A stretch of 33,880 nt of DNA from Catenulispora pinisilvae (GCF_015356865.1 NZ_JAAFZA010000108.1:1-33880), one strand, 5' to 3'; positions 24,479-33,687 are shown, numbered from the stretch's first letter. Notes: generated from the sequence alone by a model not told the origin. Numbers and translations are program-made.

Positions 24479-27277
24479 TCAGCCGGTGTTCTTCAGCCCG
24501 GCGGCGATGCCGTTCACCGACAGCAGCAGGGCCCGCGCCAGGTCCGGGTCCACCGGCCGGCCCTCCTTCGCCGCCTCGCGCTGCCGCTTGAGCAGCGAGA
24601 CCTGAAGGTAGGAGATCGGGTCCAGGTACATGTCGCGCACCCGCAGCGTCCGGGCCAGCGTCTCGTTCTGTCCCAGCAGCTCCGACTCGCCGGTGATCCG
24701 CAGCACCTCGGCGACGGTGCGCTCGTACTCCTCGGTGATGGTGTCGAAGAAGTGGTGCAGCTCGCGCGGCACCAGGGTCTCGACGTAGTGCCGGGCGATC
24801 CGCAGGTCCGTCTTGGCCAGCGTCATCGAGACGTTGCTGAGGAAGTTGCGGAAGAAGTGCCAGCGCTCATACATGTCCTGCCAGTCCACTCCGGCGAACT
24901 CGGGGTTCTGCCGGACCGCGGCCAGCCCGGTACCGACGCCGAACCAGCCCGGCACGATCTGCCGCGACTGGGTCCAGCCGAACACCCACGGGATCGCGCG
25001 CAGACCGTCGATGCCCGCCGAGGTGTCCGGGCGGCGGGACGGCCGCGACCCCAGGTGCAGGTCGCCGAGCAGGTCCACCGGCGTCGAGGCGAAGAAGTAG
25101 GCCGGCAGGTCCGGGTGCTCGACCAGTTCCCGGTAGCGGTCCTGGCCCGCCGCGGACACCTCTTCCATGGTCGCCGACCAGGTCGCCAGGTCCTCCGCGG
25201 ACTGGCGCGGCGCCCGGTGCAGGACCGTGGCCTCCAGGGTCGCGGCGAGCGTCAGCTCCAGGTTCTCCCGGGCCAGCGCCGGGATCGCGTACTTGTCCGA
25301 GATGACCTCGCCCTGCTCGGTCACCTTGATCTCGCCGTCGAGCGTGCCCCACGGCTGGGCCAGGATCGCGTCGTGCGACGGGCCGCCGCCGCGGCCGACG
25401 CTGCCGCCGCGGCCGTGGAACAGCCGCACGCGCACGCCGTGCCGCATCGCGGTGTCGCGCAGTTCGCGCTGCGCGCGGTGGATCTCCCATTGCGAGGTGG
25501 AGATCCCGCCCATCTTGTTGGAGTCGCTGTAGCCGAGCATGACCTCCTGCACGCCGCCGCGCGCCGCGACGATCGCCGCGTAGGAGGGGTCGGACAGCAT
25601 CTCGTCCAGGATCGCGCCGGCGATCTTCAGCTCCTCCGGCGTCTCCAGCAGCGGCACGAAGCCGATGGCCGCGGTGTGCGCGTGCACGTCCACCAGCCCG
25701 GCCTCGCGGGCCAGCACCACGGCCGCGAACAGGTCGTCCACGCCACGGGTCATCGACACGATGTAGGACTCGATGACGTCCGGACCGTACTTCTCGAAGG
25801 CGGTGCGGATCGCGGTGAACACCCCGAAGGTCTTTACCCCGGCGGCGTCCAGCAGGGTCTCGGCCGGCACCTGGCCCAGCGGCGACAGCGGCCGCGAGGA
25901 CGCCAGCTCCTTGGCCAGCAGCCGGGTCCGGTACTCCCGCGGCAGGTCCGCGTAGCGCCACGGTTGGTCGCCGAGCCGGTCGAAGAGCTGGGCCAGCACG
26001 TGGTGGTGGGCGTCGGCGTGCTCGCGCACGTCGAGCACCGCGTGGTGCAGGCCGAAGGCGGCGATCGCGCGGATCGCGGTCTCCAGCTCGCCGGTGGCGA
26101 TCAGCTCGCCGCGGTCGGCGTACAGCGAATCGCGCATCAGCGACAGGTCGCGCAGCAGCTCGGCGGTGCCCAGGTAGTCCCGGCGCGGGTCGTGCCGGCG
26201 GCCCTCGGCGATGCGGGTCCGGGTGTTGATGATCTTCTGCCGGATCGTCGTCGCCTTGAGCCGGTAGGGCTCCTCGGCGTTCAACCGCTTGTAGCGGCCG
26301 GGGATCTCGGGCAGCGCCTCCAGATCGGCGTCCAGCGACGCCTGCAACTCCGCGGTCGGCGCGGCGATCCGCTCGGAGGTGGACAGCAGCTCGCGCAGCG
26401 AGTCCATCGCGGCCAGCGCGGTCCGGATCGCGTGCTCGTGCTGGAGCTCCAGTACGTCCAGCGTCATCTGCGGGGTGACGTTCGGGTTGCCGTCCCGGTC
26501 GCCGCCGATCCAGGAGCCGAAGCTGAGCGGGCGCGCGGTCAGCGGCAGCTCGATGCCCAGCCGCCGCAGCTCGAAGGCCAGCTCCTCCAGCACCTCCGGG
26601 GCGGCGTGCGCGGCCAGCTCGTCCAGGTAGTAGACGGCGTTGCGGGCCTCGTCGACCGGCTCGGGCCGGGTGATCCGCAGCTCGTCGGTCTGCCACAGCT
26701 GCTCGACGGTCTCGGCCAGCCGGCGCTCGTTGCCCGGGGTCTGCGGGGCCTCCAGCAGTTCGGCCACCTTGCGCAGCTTCGCCAGCACGGTGCGGCGCGC
26801 CGCCTCGGTCGGGTGCGCGGTGAAGACCGGCCGGACCGACAGGTGCTGGACCGCGTCGGCGGCGGTGCCGGCCAGGCCGGCGGCCTGGATCCGGTCCACC
26901 GCCTGGCCCAGCCACGAGCCCTCGGCCGCGCGGGTGGCGGCCAGCTCCCGGCCGCGCTGGACCTGCTCGGCGGTGTTGGCGAGGTTGAAATAGGCGGTGA
27001 ACGCGCGGACCAGCTTGATGGCCTGCCCGGGGTCCACCGCGGCGAGCAGTTCGGACACGTCGGCGCCCTGCTTGCCCAGGGTCCGGACGGCCTCGACCTG
27101 CTCCAGCAACTCCGGACCGTGCTGGCGGACCAGGGTCTGGCCCAGCAGGTCCCCCAAGCGGCGGATGGCCGCGCGCAGCTCGGCGTCGTCGGCGGGGCGG
27201 GCTGTGTGGTCGTTCGGGCTATCTGCCGGGGTCTGCACGGCGGCGTCGTCGGACTGGGGCGACGGTACGGCGGACAC
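24479..27277 (-). CDS. ppc: Phosphoenolpyruvate carboxylase
   Basis: The 932-aa enzyme fixes bicarbonate onto PEP to give oxaloacetate, refilling the TCA cycle. Family motifs are present: [12 protein letters not shown] (catalytic His), [39 protein letters not shown] and ITEEYERT near the end. The C-terminus ends KNTG, close to the QNTG typical of the family. The first 30 residues are acidic and variable. The GTG start at 27277 has AGGAGG five bases upstream. It is divergent from lepB, sharing a 181-base promoter region; TAGAGT (27320-27325) is a possible -10. Confidence 0.97.
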   Translation of the reverse strand: MSAVPSPQSDDAAVQTPADSPNDHTARPADDAELRAAIRRLGDLLGQTLVRQHGPELLEQVEAVRTLGKQGADVSELLAAVDPGQAIKLVRAFTAYFNLANTAEQVQRGRELAATRAAEGSWLGQAVDRIQAAGLAGTAADAVQHLSVRPVFTAHPTEAARRTVLAKLRKVAELLEAPQTPGNERRLAETVEQLWQTDELRITRPEPVDEARNAVYYLDELAAHAAPEVLEELAFELRRLGIELPLTARPLSFGSWIGGDRDGNPNVTPQMTLDVLELQHEHAIRTALAAMDSLRELLSTSERIAAPTAELQASLDADLEALPEIPGRYKRLNAEEPYRLKATTIRQKIINTRTRIAEGRRHDPRRDYLGTAELLRDLSLMRDSLYADRGELIATGELETAIRAIAAFGLHHAVLDVREHADAHHHVLAQLFDRLGDQPWRYADLPREYRTRLLAKELASSRPLSPLGQVPAETLLDAAGVKTFGVFTAIRTAFEKYGPDVIESYIVSMTRGVDDLFAAVVLAREAGLVDVHAHTAAIGFVPLLETPEELKIAGAILDEMLSDPSYAAIVAARGGVQEVMLGYSDSNKMGGISTSQWEIHRAQRELRDTAMRHGVRVRLFHGRGGSVGRGGGPSHDAILAQPWGTLDGEIKVTEQGEVISDKYAIPALARENLELTLAATLEATVLHRAPRQSAEDLATWSATMEEVSAAGQDRYRELVEHPDLPAYFFASTPVDLLGDLHLGSRPSRRPDTSAGIDGLRAIPWVFGWTQSRQIVPGWFGVGTGLAAVRQNPEFAGVDWQDMYERWHFFRNFLSNVSMTLAKTDLRIARHYVETLVPRELHHFFDTITEEYERTVAEVLRITGESELLGQNETLARTLRVRDMYLDPISYLQVSLLKRQREAAKEGRPVDPDLARALLLSVNGIAAGLKNTG

Positions 27278-27458
27278 AAGAGCCTCCTGATGCCTGGCTG
27301 GATCGTCCCACTCCCGCCCACTCTAAGCTGGGGCGCGAATCCTGCCGATCTCCGTCCGGCTACTGGACTTGTTACCGGACTGAAACATCGGGCCTTCCTA
27401 GACCCGGAGATCGGCCATAAAGTGAACCGATATCCCAGGACTTGAAACGGGGGCACAC
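27278..27458. promoter_or_regulatory. Divergent ppc/lepB promoter region with mirrored 11-bp arms
   Basis: GCCGATCTCCG (27344-27354) and CGGAGATCGGC (27405-27415) are exact inverted copies 50 bases apart. The right arm ends two bases before a lepB -10 candidate TAAAGT (27418-27423). The left arm lies over the expected -35 region of ppc, whose -10 candidate is TAGAGT on the reverse strand (27320-27325). The layout suggests coordinated control of both promoters. Confidence 0.45.
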
Positions 27459-28478
27459 GTGGCCGCTACTGATCCCGGCGCGGCCGTGGGCTCCCAGCCC
27501 CCGGAACCGCCTTTCGGCGACGGCTACGGCAGGTCTGGCGGCGGCGACGGTTTCGGCGCCGAGCACGGCTATGGCACTGGGCAAGGCTATGGCGCCCAGC
27601 ACGGCTACGGCACGGAGCGGGGCTACGGGGAGCAGGGCTACGGGGAGCAGGGCTACGGCGCGGAGCAGCGCTACGGCGCTCAGCACGACTTCGGTACCGG
27701 GAACGGCTACGATCCGGTCGCTGACCTCGGCCCGGCCGCCGATCCGGCGGTCACCGGCGCCGCCGAGGAGACCGAGCCCGCGGCGGTTCCCAGCCGGGGC
27801 GGCGGCCGGCGGGCCGCCAAGCAGGTCAAGCGCCGACGGATCCCGGCCTGGCTGGAGATCCTGGGCTATGTGGTCGTCTCGCTGGCCCTGACCTCGCTGA
27901 TCAAGACCTTCCTGGTCCAGATGTACTACATCCCCTCGCCGTCGATGGAACCGACGACGTACAAGGGCGACCGGGTCTTCGTCGACAAGCTGTCCAGCTG
28001 GTTCGGCGGCGCTCCGGCGCAGGGCCAGGTCATCGTCTTCCACGACCCGGACAACTGGCTGGAGAGCAGCACCGGCAGCACCGGCGCCATCAACCTGCCG
28101 GACGTCCTGGCCGCCGTCGGCATCCTGCCGGACCAGCACGACGACCTGCTGATCAAGCGGATCATCGGGGTCGGCGGGGACACCATCGAGTGCAAGACCC
28201 AGAACGGCCCGGTGTACCGCAACGGCGTCGCGCTCACCGAGTCCTACATCATGAACGGCCCCACGAACGGCATGCCCTGCTACAACGGCGTCTACAAGGT
28301 GACCGTGCCGAAGGGCTACCTGTGGGTGCTCGGCGACAACCGCGAGCACTCCGGCGACTCCTCGTGGAACTACCTGAAGAAGGGTGGGAACGCGGGCTTC
28401 GTGCCGACCAAGAACGTGGTCGGGCACGTGGTCGGGGTCGTGTCCTGGCTGCGGGACGACCACCCGGCGGGTTCGTAG
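27459..28478 (+). CDS. lepB: Signal peptidase I with Gly-Tyr repeat N-terminus
   Basis: The 339-aa membrane protease removes signal peptides from exported proteins. Residues 1-125 are cytoplasmic and low complexity, with GYG repeats (about 36-83) and a basic stretch (KQVKRRR). One membrane helix spans about 131-155. The catalytic serine is Ser162 in PSPSMEPT and the general base is Lys233 in LLIKRIIGVGGD; GDNREHSGDSS is box E. The GTG start follows CGGGGG. The tail is short, and no C-terminal helix is seen. The long repetitive N-terminus is the odd part and could mediate self-association. Exported proteins cluster downstream. Confidence 0.95.
   Translation: MAATDPGAAVGSQPPEPPFGDGYGRSGGGDGFGAEHGYGTGQGYGAQHGYGTERGYGEQGYGEQGYGAEQRYGAQHDFGTGNGYDPVADLGPAADPAVTGAAEETEPAAVPSRGGGRRAAKQVKRRRIPAWLEILGYVVVSLALTSLIKTFLVQMYYIPSPSMEPTTYKGDRVFVDKLSSWFGGAPAQGQVIVFHDPDNWLESSTGSTGAINLPDVLAAVGILPDQHDDLLIKRIIGVGGDTIECKTQNGPVYRNGVALTESYIMNGPTNGMPCYNGVYKVTVPKGYLWVLGDNREHSGDSSWNYLKKGGNAGFVPTKNVVGHVVGVVSWLRDDHPAGS
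27564..27707 (+). repeat. Gly-Tyr coding repeats in lepB
   Basis: About eight units of the form GYG plus two or three polar residues (TGQ, AQH, TER, EQ, AEQ) follow one another. At the DNA level GGCTACGGGGAGCAG is repeated exactly at 27621-27635 and 27636-27650. Unit number could vary between strains by slippage or recombination. Confidence 0.85.
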
Positions 28479-28576
28479 GGGATTCGGCGAACTTTTCCCC
28501 GGCGGTGGTTGAGAGTTCTTCGTCCTCTGCGGACACTTTGGGAGCCCTCACCAAGAACCGCTAGGAGTCTGCCTCC

Positions 28577-30637
28577 ATGACCGCAGTGAATCGCCGCCGG
28601 TTCCTCCAGCTCACCGGCGGCACCGCCGCCGCGTCCGCGTTGCCGGTGCTGACCGCGAGCATCGCCCGGGCCGCCGCCGTGGCGCCGAACCGGCGCACCG
28701 GCACCATCAAGGACATCGAGCACGTGGTGATCCTCATGCAGGAGAACCGCAGTTTCGACCACTACTTCGGCACCCTGCGCGGCGTTCGCGGCTTCGGGGA
28801 CCCGCGACCGGCCAAGCTGCCCGACGGCAAGCCCGTCTGGCACCAGAGCGACGCCTCGGGCAACGAGATCCTGCCCTGGCGGCCGGACGGCGTGCCGAAC
28901 CTCGGCCTGAAGTTCCTGGACGGCCTGGACCACTCCTGGAACGGCGGGCACCAGGCCTGGAACAACGGGAATTACGACCAGTGGATCCCGGCCAAGGGTC
29001 CCGGCACGATGGCCCATTTCGAACGCCAGGACATCCCGTTCCACTACGCGCTGGCCGACGCCTTCACGGTCTGCGACGCCTACCACTGCTCGCTGATGAC
29101 CTCGACCGATCCGAACCGCTATTACCTGTGGACCGGCTTCACCGGCAACGACGGCAAGGCCGGTGGCCCGGTCCTGGACAACGCCGAGGCCGGTTACGAC
29201 TGGACCACCTACCCCGAGCGTCTTCAGGCCGCCGGGGTCTCCTGGAAGATCTACCAGGACACCGGCACCGGGCTGGACAAGAACGGTTCCTGGGGCTGGA
29301 CCGACGACGCCTACATCGGCAACTACGGCGACACCTCGGTGCTGTACTTCCACCAGTACCAGAACGCCAAGCCCGGCGACGCGCTCTATGAGAACGCCCG
29401 CACCGGCACCAACGCCGCGGCCGGGCAGAGCTACTTCGACCTGCTGGCCCAGGACGTGAAGAACGGCAAGCTGCCGCAGGTCTCGTGGATCACCGCGCCG
29501 GAGGCCTTCAGCGAGCACCCGAACTGGCCGGTGAACTACGGCGCCTGGTACGTCGCCCAGGTTCTCGACATCCTGGCTTCGGACGAGGACCTGTGGAGCA
29601 AGACCGCGCTGTTCATCATGTACGACGAGAACGACGGCTTCTTCGACCACGTGGTCCCGCCGTTCGTCCCCGGCGGCCCGGTCGGCGGCGCCTCCACGGT
29701 CGACACCTCGACCGAGTACTACTCGGCCGGCCACGGCTTCGACTCCGGCTCCTACGGCCTGGGCCTGCGGGTGCCGATGTTCGTGGTCTCGCCGTGGAGC
29801 AAGGGCGGCTGGGTGGACTCCCAGACCTTCGACCACACCTCGGTGATCCGGTTCCTGGAGCAGCGGTTCGGCGTGCACGAGCCGAACATCTCGCCCTGGC
29901 GCCGGGCCGTCTGCGGCGACCTGACCAGCGCCTTCGACTTCGGCCTGGGCCACAGCGAGGTCCCGGCGCTGCCGAGCACCGCCTCGTACGTGCCGCCGGA
30001 CCACGCCCGGCACAACAGCTATCCCGTGACCCTGCCGGCGAACGCGACGATGCCGAAGCAGGAGGCCGGCCGGCGCCCCGCCCGCGCGTTGCCGTACGAC
30101 CTGGCGGCGGACGGCCGGATCGCGGGCGGGGCGCTGCGGATCGGCTTCGCCAGCCACGGCCCGGTCGGCGCGGCCTTCGTGGTGACTTCGACCACTGACA
30201 AGACCGGCCCGTGGAGCTACACGGTCGGCGCGCGGCAGGACATCGCCGGCTCCTGGAAGCTCACCGGCGCCTACGACTACGACGTGCGCGGGGCCAACGG
30301 CTTCCTGCGCGAGTTCAAGGGCGACGCCGCGAAGGCCGGGCTGGAGGTCGTGGCCGAACACGTGGGCCACAGCCAGAACCTGTTGCTGACGCTGACCAAC
30401 ACCGGCTCGGCCGACGTCACCGTGACCGTCACCGACTCCTACGGCTGCGACCGGGCGGCCACCCACCGGGTGCGCGCCGGGAAGCACGTGACCCACGTTG
30501 TCCACGCCGCCGAAGCCGACGGCTGGTACGACGCCACGGTCACCTCCGACCGCGACGCCACCTACGTGCGGCGGTTCGCCGGGCACGTCGAGAACGGCCG
30601 GCCCAGCGCCAGCGACCCGGCGATCATCACCGGCTGA
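28577..30637 (+). CDS. Tat-exported phospholipase C (phosphocholine-specific type)
   Basis: The 686-aa secreted enzyme should cleave phospholipids to diacylglycerol and a phosphorylated head group. The N-terminus has a Tat signal (NRRRFLQLTGG, cleavage near residues 31-34). The catalytic domain begins HVVILMQENRSFDHYFGTL (49-67) with the metal and nucleophile region of the PLC/acid phosphatase superfamily, and has MYDENDGFFDHV. The C-terminal 200 residues contain two beta domains of the DUF756 type. Length and layout match Pseudomonas PlcN/PlcH and mycobacterial PLCs. TAGGAG precedes the ATG. A T-tailed terminator follows. Head-group preference is inferred. Confidence 0.92.
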   Translation: MTAVNRRRFLQLTGGTAAASALPVLTASIARAAAVAPNRRTGTIKDIEHVVILMQENRSFDHYFGTLRGVRGFGDPRPAKLPDGKPVWHQSDASGNEILPWRPDGVPNLGLKFLDGLDHSWNGGHQAWNNGNYDQWIPAKGPGTMAHFERQDIPFHYALADAFTVCDAYHCSLMTSTDPNRYYLWTGFTGNDGKAGGPVLDNAEAGYDWTTYPERLQAAGVSWKIYQDTGTGLDKNGSWGWTDDAYIGNYGDTSVLYFHQYQNAKPGDALYENARTGTNAAAGQSYFDLLAQDVKNGKLPQVSWITAPEAFSEHPNWPVNYGAWYVAQVLDILASDEDLWSKTALFIMYDENDGFFDHVVPPFVPGGPVGGASTVDTSTEYYSAGHGFDSGSYGLGLRVPMFVVSPWSKGGWVDSQTFDHTSVIRFLEQRFGVHEPNISPWRRAVCGDLTSAFDFGLGHSEVPALPSTASYVPPDHARHNSYPVTLPANATMPKQEAGRRPARALPYDLAADGRIAGGALRIGFASHGPVGAAFVVTSTTDKTGPWSYTVGARQDIAGSWKLTGAYDYDVRGANGFLREFKGDAAKAGLEVVAEHVGHSQNLLLTLTNTGSADVTVTVTDSYGCDRAATHRVRAGKHVTHVVHAAEADGWYDATVTSDRDATYVRRFAGHVENGRPSASDPAIITG

Positions 30638-30655
30638 CCGGCGACGGAAGACGAG

Positions 30656-30687
30656 ACGCCCCGGGGTTCGGACCCCGGGGCGTTTTA
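30656..30687 (+). terminator. Terminator after the phospholipase C gene
   Basis: ACGCCCCGGGG (30656-30666) pairs with CCCCGGGGCGT (30673-30683), followed by TTTTA. It is a classic intrinsic terminator 18 bases after the stop. Confidence 0.9.
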
Positions 30688-30737
30688 CGCATCCCTTATT
30701 GATCGGGGGCTTACCGGGCTCGGGCGAGCATCGAAGC

Positions 30738-31058
30738 ATGAAGTCGAGAATCGTTTCGGCCCTGGCCGTCCTGGCCTGTGTGGGCGCCCTGACCGCGTGC
30801 TCGGGCAAGGGCTCCGCCGGTACCGGCGGAGCCGGCGGCACCGCCCCGGCCGGCGCGGGCGTGACAGCCACCCCGACGTCCGGCGCCGCCGGCGGCGCGA
30901 GCGGTGTCGGCAGCGCGAGCGGTGTCGGCCGCACCGACTCCCAGGGCGTGGCGGACGACCCGGACGGCGACCTGTCGTCGCTCGACCAGCAGCTGTCCGA
31001 CATCAACGGCGCCCTGAGCTCGGCCGAGCCGACCGAGACCGCCGGTGACGGCGGCTGA
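30738..31058 (+). CDS. Small secreted lipoprotein, function unknown
   Basis: A 106-aa protein with a lipoprotein signal: MKSRIVSALAVLACVGALTAC gives lipobox LTAC with Cys21. The mature part is a Gly/Ala/Thr-rich linker with the repeated word ASGVG, then an acidic segment ending in DLSSLDQQLSDINGALSS, which could form a short amphipathic helix. No domain is recognised. No strong Shine-Dalgarno is visible. The next secreted protein starts 50 bases downstream on the same strand, so the two may be co-transcribed and work together at the envelope. Confidence 0.72.
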   Translation: MKSRIVSALAVLACVGALTACSGKGSAGTGGAGGTAPAGAGVTATPTSGAAGGASGVGSASGVGRTDSQGVADDPDGDLSSLDQQLSDINGALSSAEPTETAGDGG

Positions 31059-31108
31059 GCCGCGCACCGGCCGGCGAACCTTCCCTCGAATCTCCAAGGA
31101 GTGAACCC

Positions 31109-31831
31109 ATGTCTGTTCGTACCTGTCTGAGTGTCGCCGCGATCGGTGCCGTCATCGCGGTCGGCGCGCTCGCCCTGCCGGCGAACGCCGCCACCGCCGC
31201 CGACAGCCCGGCCGCGCTGACCAAGGCCAAGGCCACCGTCACCCAGGGCATCACCGACCGGCTGACCACCCTGGGCAAGCTCCAGAGCGCGCTGCCCGGC
31301 TACAAGGACGTGCCGGACGCCGCGCGCGGCACCCTCACCCAGGTGATGTCCGCCGATGTCAGTGCTCTGACGGCGCTGAAGGCCAAGGTGGCCGGCGAGA
31401 CCACGGCGGCCGCGGTCAAGGCCGACGGCCAGGCGATGGTCGACGACTACCGGGTCTACGTCCTGGTGGTGCCGCAGGTCCACCTCACGCACGCGCTGGA
31501 CGTCGAGAACGCCGCGCTGGCCCGGCTGGTGAAGGTGCACGACGCCCTGGCCGACCGGCTGGCCAAGGACCCGGCCGCGGACACCGCGGCGAACAAGGAC
31601 CTGCTGGCCGATCTGAGCACGGCGGTCCAGGCCGGCGACACCCGCATCGACGGCAAGGACGCCGCCCTGCTGGCCCTGAAGCCCGGGCCGGACGGCAAGG
31701 CGCTGACCGCGGCGGTCAAGGACGTCAGCGGCGCCGCCAAGGACACCCGGGACGACATCAAGAAGGCGGTCGCGGACGCCAAGAAGGTGCGCGACGCGCT
31801 GAAGGACACGCAGAGCGCTTCCAAGAGCTGA
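31109..31831 (+). CDS. Secreted helical protein, function unknown
   Basis: This 240-aa protein has a Sec signal peptide (cleavage near Ala27, in PANA). The mature part is almost wholly helical by composition, rich in Ala, Lys, Asp and Leu, with periodic heptads suggesting coiled coils (about 35-100 and 140-235). No catalytic motif or Cys is seen in the mature part. AAGGAG lies seven bases before the ATG. It follows the lipoprotein gene and may be its partner. A role as a cell-surface or extracellular structural protein is inferred only from these properties. Confidence 0.82.
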   Translation: MSVRTCLSVAAIGAVIAVGALALPANAATAADSPAALTKAKATVTQGITDRLTTLGKLQSALPGYKDVPDAARGTLTQVMSADVSALTALKAKVAGETTAAAVKADGQAMVDDYRVYVLVVPQVHLTHALDVENAALARLVKVHDALADRLAKDPAADTAANKDLLADLSTAVQAGDTRIDGKDAALLALKPGPDGKALTAAVKDVSGAAKDTRDDIKKAVADAKKVRDALKDTQSASKS

Positions 31832-31916
31832 CAGTGCTCTGAGACGGGCCGAGGTACCGGGACGGAGGGGACGCCGTCCTGCGCGCCGGGCGCGCCGGGT
31901 CGGGAGGCTCGGCGGG

Positions 31917-31972
31917 CCGAAGCCCGAAGCCCGAAGCCCAAAGTTCGAAGTTCGAAGTTCGAAGTTCGAGGT
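31917..31972. repeat. Array of eight heptanucleotide repeats
   Basis: Eight 7-bp units run without gaps: three CCGAAGC, one CCAAAGT, three TCGAAGT and one TCGAGGT. A 13-bp palindrome (CACTGA, A, TCAGTG) follows at 31977-31989, and CGGTGCCGGGGC is repeated at 32028 and 32045. These lie in a 438-base gap between two convergent genes. Apart from the repeats and the terminator at 32093, the gap 31832-32269 shows nothing gene-like. Confidence 0.9.
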
Positions 31973-32092
31973 CGCCCACTGAATCAGTGAACTGAGCACC
32001 GCGTCGCCGGACCTCCGGCCGGCGAACCGGTGCCGGGGCAGGGTCGGTGCCGGGGCGGAATCGAGGCAAGGACAATCGATACAAGGACAAAG

Positions 32093-32129
32093 GAAAAGCC
32101 CCGCGGGTCGCGTACCCGCGGGGCTTTTC
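32093..32129. terminator. Bidirectional terminator between convergent genes
   Basis: GAAAAGCCCCGCGGGT (32093-32108) is exactly complementary to 32114-32129, with a 5-base loop. The A run on one side and T run on the other allow it to end transcription from both the secreted-protein gene and the rodlin-like gene. Confidence 0.9.
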
Positions 32130-32269
32130 GTTTGTCTTGCGAATCACTCTGACGAGTGATGTGCGGCTGTCGCCCGATCGGGCGGCGGGGGAGATCAGGC
32201 CCCGCCGCCGTGCTCGGAAGGTGCCGGAGCGGACTCCGGCACGCGACGTCGCCAGTGGGTGCCGGACCT

Positions 32270-32809
32270 TTAGAGGTCCAGGCCGCCCTTGCCCAGCAGG
32301 CCCGAGGAGCCGACCAGGCCGCCGGCGCCGGCGCCGGCGCCGTTGTTCTGCGAGCCGGCGCCGTTCCCGGTGGCGTGCGAGCTGCTGCTGTCGCCCGCGC
32401 CCACGCTGCCGTGGGTGTTGTTGCCGGCCTGCGACGAACCCTGGTTCGAGGTGCAGGAGTTGTCGTAGGTGTCGGTGGTGATGTTGCCGTTGCTCAGCAC
32501 GTTCAGGTTCGCGTGCTCCAGCAGGTGGTTCAGGCTCACGCCGACCGGCACCAGGCCGACCAGGCCCTGCGCGGTCAGGTCCGGAACGGTGTGGTCCGCC
32601 AGGCAGCCCAGGTTCGGGGAGACGTTGACGTTGTTCAGCGCGTTCACGGGGATGAGGCCGCCCTGGCCGACGTTATTGTCGCCGGCCTTGTGGTGCTCGC
32701 TGCCGCCGTTCCAGGCGTCGTCGGTCGCCGCGGAGGCGATGCCGGCCATGCCCACGACACCCGCGCTGGCGAGCGCGGCGATAACGGTGGCGTGCTTCAG
32801 AAATGCCAT
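32270..32809 (-). CDS. Rodlin-like secreted surface protein
   Basis: A 179-aa exported protein. The signal peptide ends near residue 27 (GIASA). The mature protein resembles Streptomyces rodlins RdlA/RdlB: an Asn/Gly-rich start, QGLVGLVPVGV (81-91), NVLSNGN, and two Cys at 69 (NLGC) and 119 (NSCTSN) in matching places. Rodlins organise chaplin amyloid fibres into rodlets on aerial hyphae and spores. A 40-residue Gly/Ser/Asn tail (about 140-179) is longer than in known rodlins of about 130 aa. ATG at 32809 starts the signal peptide, with GGAAAG upstream. Family assignment is from remembered motifs. Confidence 0.62.
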   Translation of the reverse strand: MAFLKHATVIAALASAGVVGMAGIASAATDDAWNGGSEHHKAGDNNVGQGGLIPVNALNNVNVSPNLGCLADHTVPDLTAQGLVGLVPVGVSLNHLLEHANLNVLSNGNITTDTYDNSCTSNQGSSQAGNNTHGSVGAGDSSSSHATGNGAGSQNNGAGAGAGGLVGSSGLLGKGGLDL

Positions 32810-33214
32810 GTTGATCGTTCTTTCCGGTAGATGTGGATCGGTGTTGACCGGACGGGCAGAGTTGCCGAAGCCCGCCACCTTGGTGCTTTGAACCATACTG
32901 CCATTCCCGAAGAATCGTATATCAATCGAGGAGCAGCATGGTCAAAGACGTTTTGGGTGATTCATTGGACGTCATTCTTCGTACTTTCCGTACCGGTCCT
33001 CCTGGCCCTGAACTGGTCGATCGTCGTGTTAACGGCTCTGGCGGATGCGGAGCAATGCATCTTTCGGGGCAGTCGAGCGGCGATATTCCATCTCTGGTGA
33101 CCCGTTCGGGGCCGACCGGCGGCACGGCGGCCGCCGGATTCCTGTGACAATCTGATCTGGCGAAGATTGGACATGTACGGAGGGGGAGTAGGGAAAGTGC
33201 GTGGGGAGGGGCGT
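32810..33214. promoter_or_regulatory. Upstream region of the rodlin-like gene with promoter candidate
   Basis: On the reverse strand TTGACC (32940-32945), an 18-base spacer and TATACG (32916-32921) make a plausible promoter, giving a leader of about 100 bases. The 405-base gap is less GC-rich than its surroundings. Small forward frames exist in it but lack the codon bias of the genome. A hairpin (33116-33137) lies at its other end. Confidence 0.45.
33116..33137 (-). terminator. Possible terminator of the Cys-rich secreted protein gene
   Basis: CCGGCGGC (33116-33123) and GCCGCCGG (33130-33137) pair around a 6-base loop, about 78 bases beyond the stop at 33215. There is no T run on the reverse strand, so the call is tentative. 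Confidence 0.35.
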
Positions 33215-33661
33215 TCAGAAGGTGGCCTGAACGCCCGCCACCGAGACGTTGCGCAGGAGCTCGAACCCGGGTCCGCCAGCGGCGGTCGGGCACGGGACGG
33301 CGGCCGGCGCTCCGGAGCCCAGCGCACCGGCCAGCGAGAGCGGCGCGAGGCACATGTTGCTCAGGACGTGGACGCCGTCGCCGTCCTGGCCTCTGTCGTC
33401 GCAGACGCGGCCCGCGGTCGGGAACACGTCCGTGGACAGCGGCTGGGACCACTGTAACGGGGCGACACACCAGTTGTCGGCGACCTTCAGCGCGTTCTCG
33501 ACCGCCAGGACGCCCGGGGTCGGGACGGCCTTCGGTGCGGTCGCCGGCGCTCGGGTCCTCAACGGGGCGGTCGTCGCCGCGGCGGGCCCGGCGCAGGCCA
33601 GGCCGCCACCGAGCGTCGCGGCGGCGGCTGCCGTCGCGGTCAGGATTGCCCGGGTACGCAA
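33215..33661 (-). CDS. Secreted Cys-rich protein with an internal repeat, function unknown
   Basis: A 148-aa exported protein with a Sec signal (about 1-29). The mature part has four Cys (65, 87, 104, 124). Two similar blocks are seen: NWCVAPLQWSQPL then Cys after 21 residues, and NMCLAPLSLAGAL then Cys after 19. This suggests duplication of a two-Cys unit. The chosen start is TTG at 33661, eight bases after AAGGGAG; a TTG at 33685 would put that ribosome site inside the gene. It is on the same strand as the rodlin-like gene and an edge-truncated secreted protein, so a surface role is likely. No named family recognised. Confidence 0.68.
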   Translation of the reverse strand: MRTRAILTATAAAAATLGGGLACAGPAAATTAPLRTRAPATAPKAVPTPGVLAVENALKVADNWCVAPLQWSQPLSTDVFPTAGRVCDDRGQDGDGVHVLSNMCLAPLSLAGALGSGAPAAVPCPTAAGGPGFELLRNVSVAGVQATF

Positions 33662-33687
33662 CGTCGGTACTCCCTTGACTTCCAAGC

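Noticed and set aside
24752..27445. Forward open frame of about 900 codons opposite ppc
   Set aside because: ppc on the other strand has all family motifs; the forward translation is low-complexity Arg/Gly/Val and has no recognisable domain.
31917..31972. Heptamer array considered as a CRISPR
   Set aside because: Units are 7 bp with no spacers, and no cas genes are present.
28370..31999. Very long reverse-strand open frame (about 1200 codons)
   Set aside because: It lies opposite phospholipase C and two secreted-protein genes with clear motifs; long antisense frames are common at this GC content, and its translation is Arg/Val/Gly-rich without domains.
32831..33147. Two overlapping small forward frames (ATG at 32831 and at 32938, the latter after GAGGAG)
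   Set aside because: Third-position composition is not GC-rich as in real genes here, the translations have no family pattern, and the region holds the likely promoter of the rodlin-like gene.
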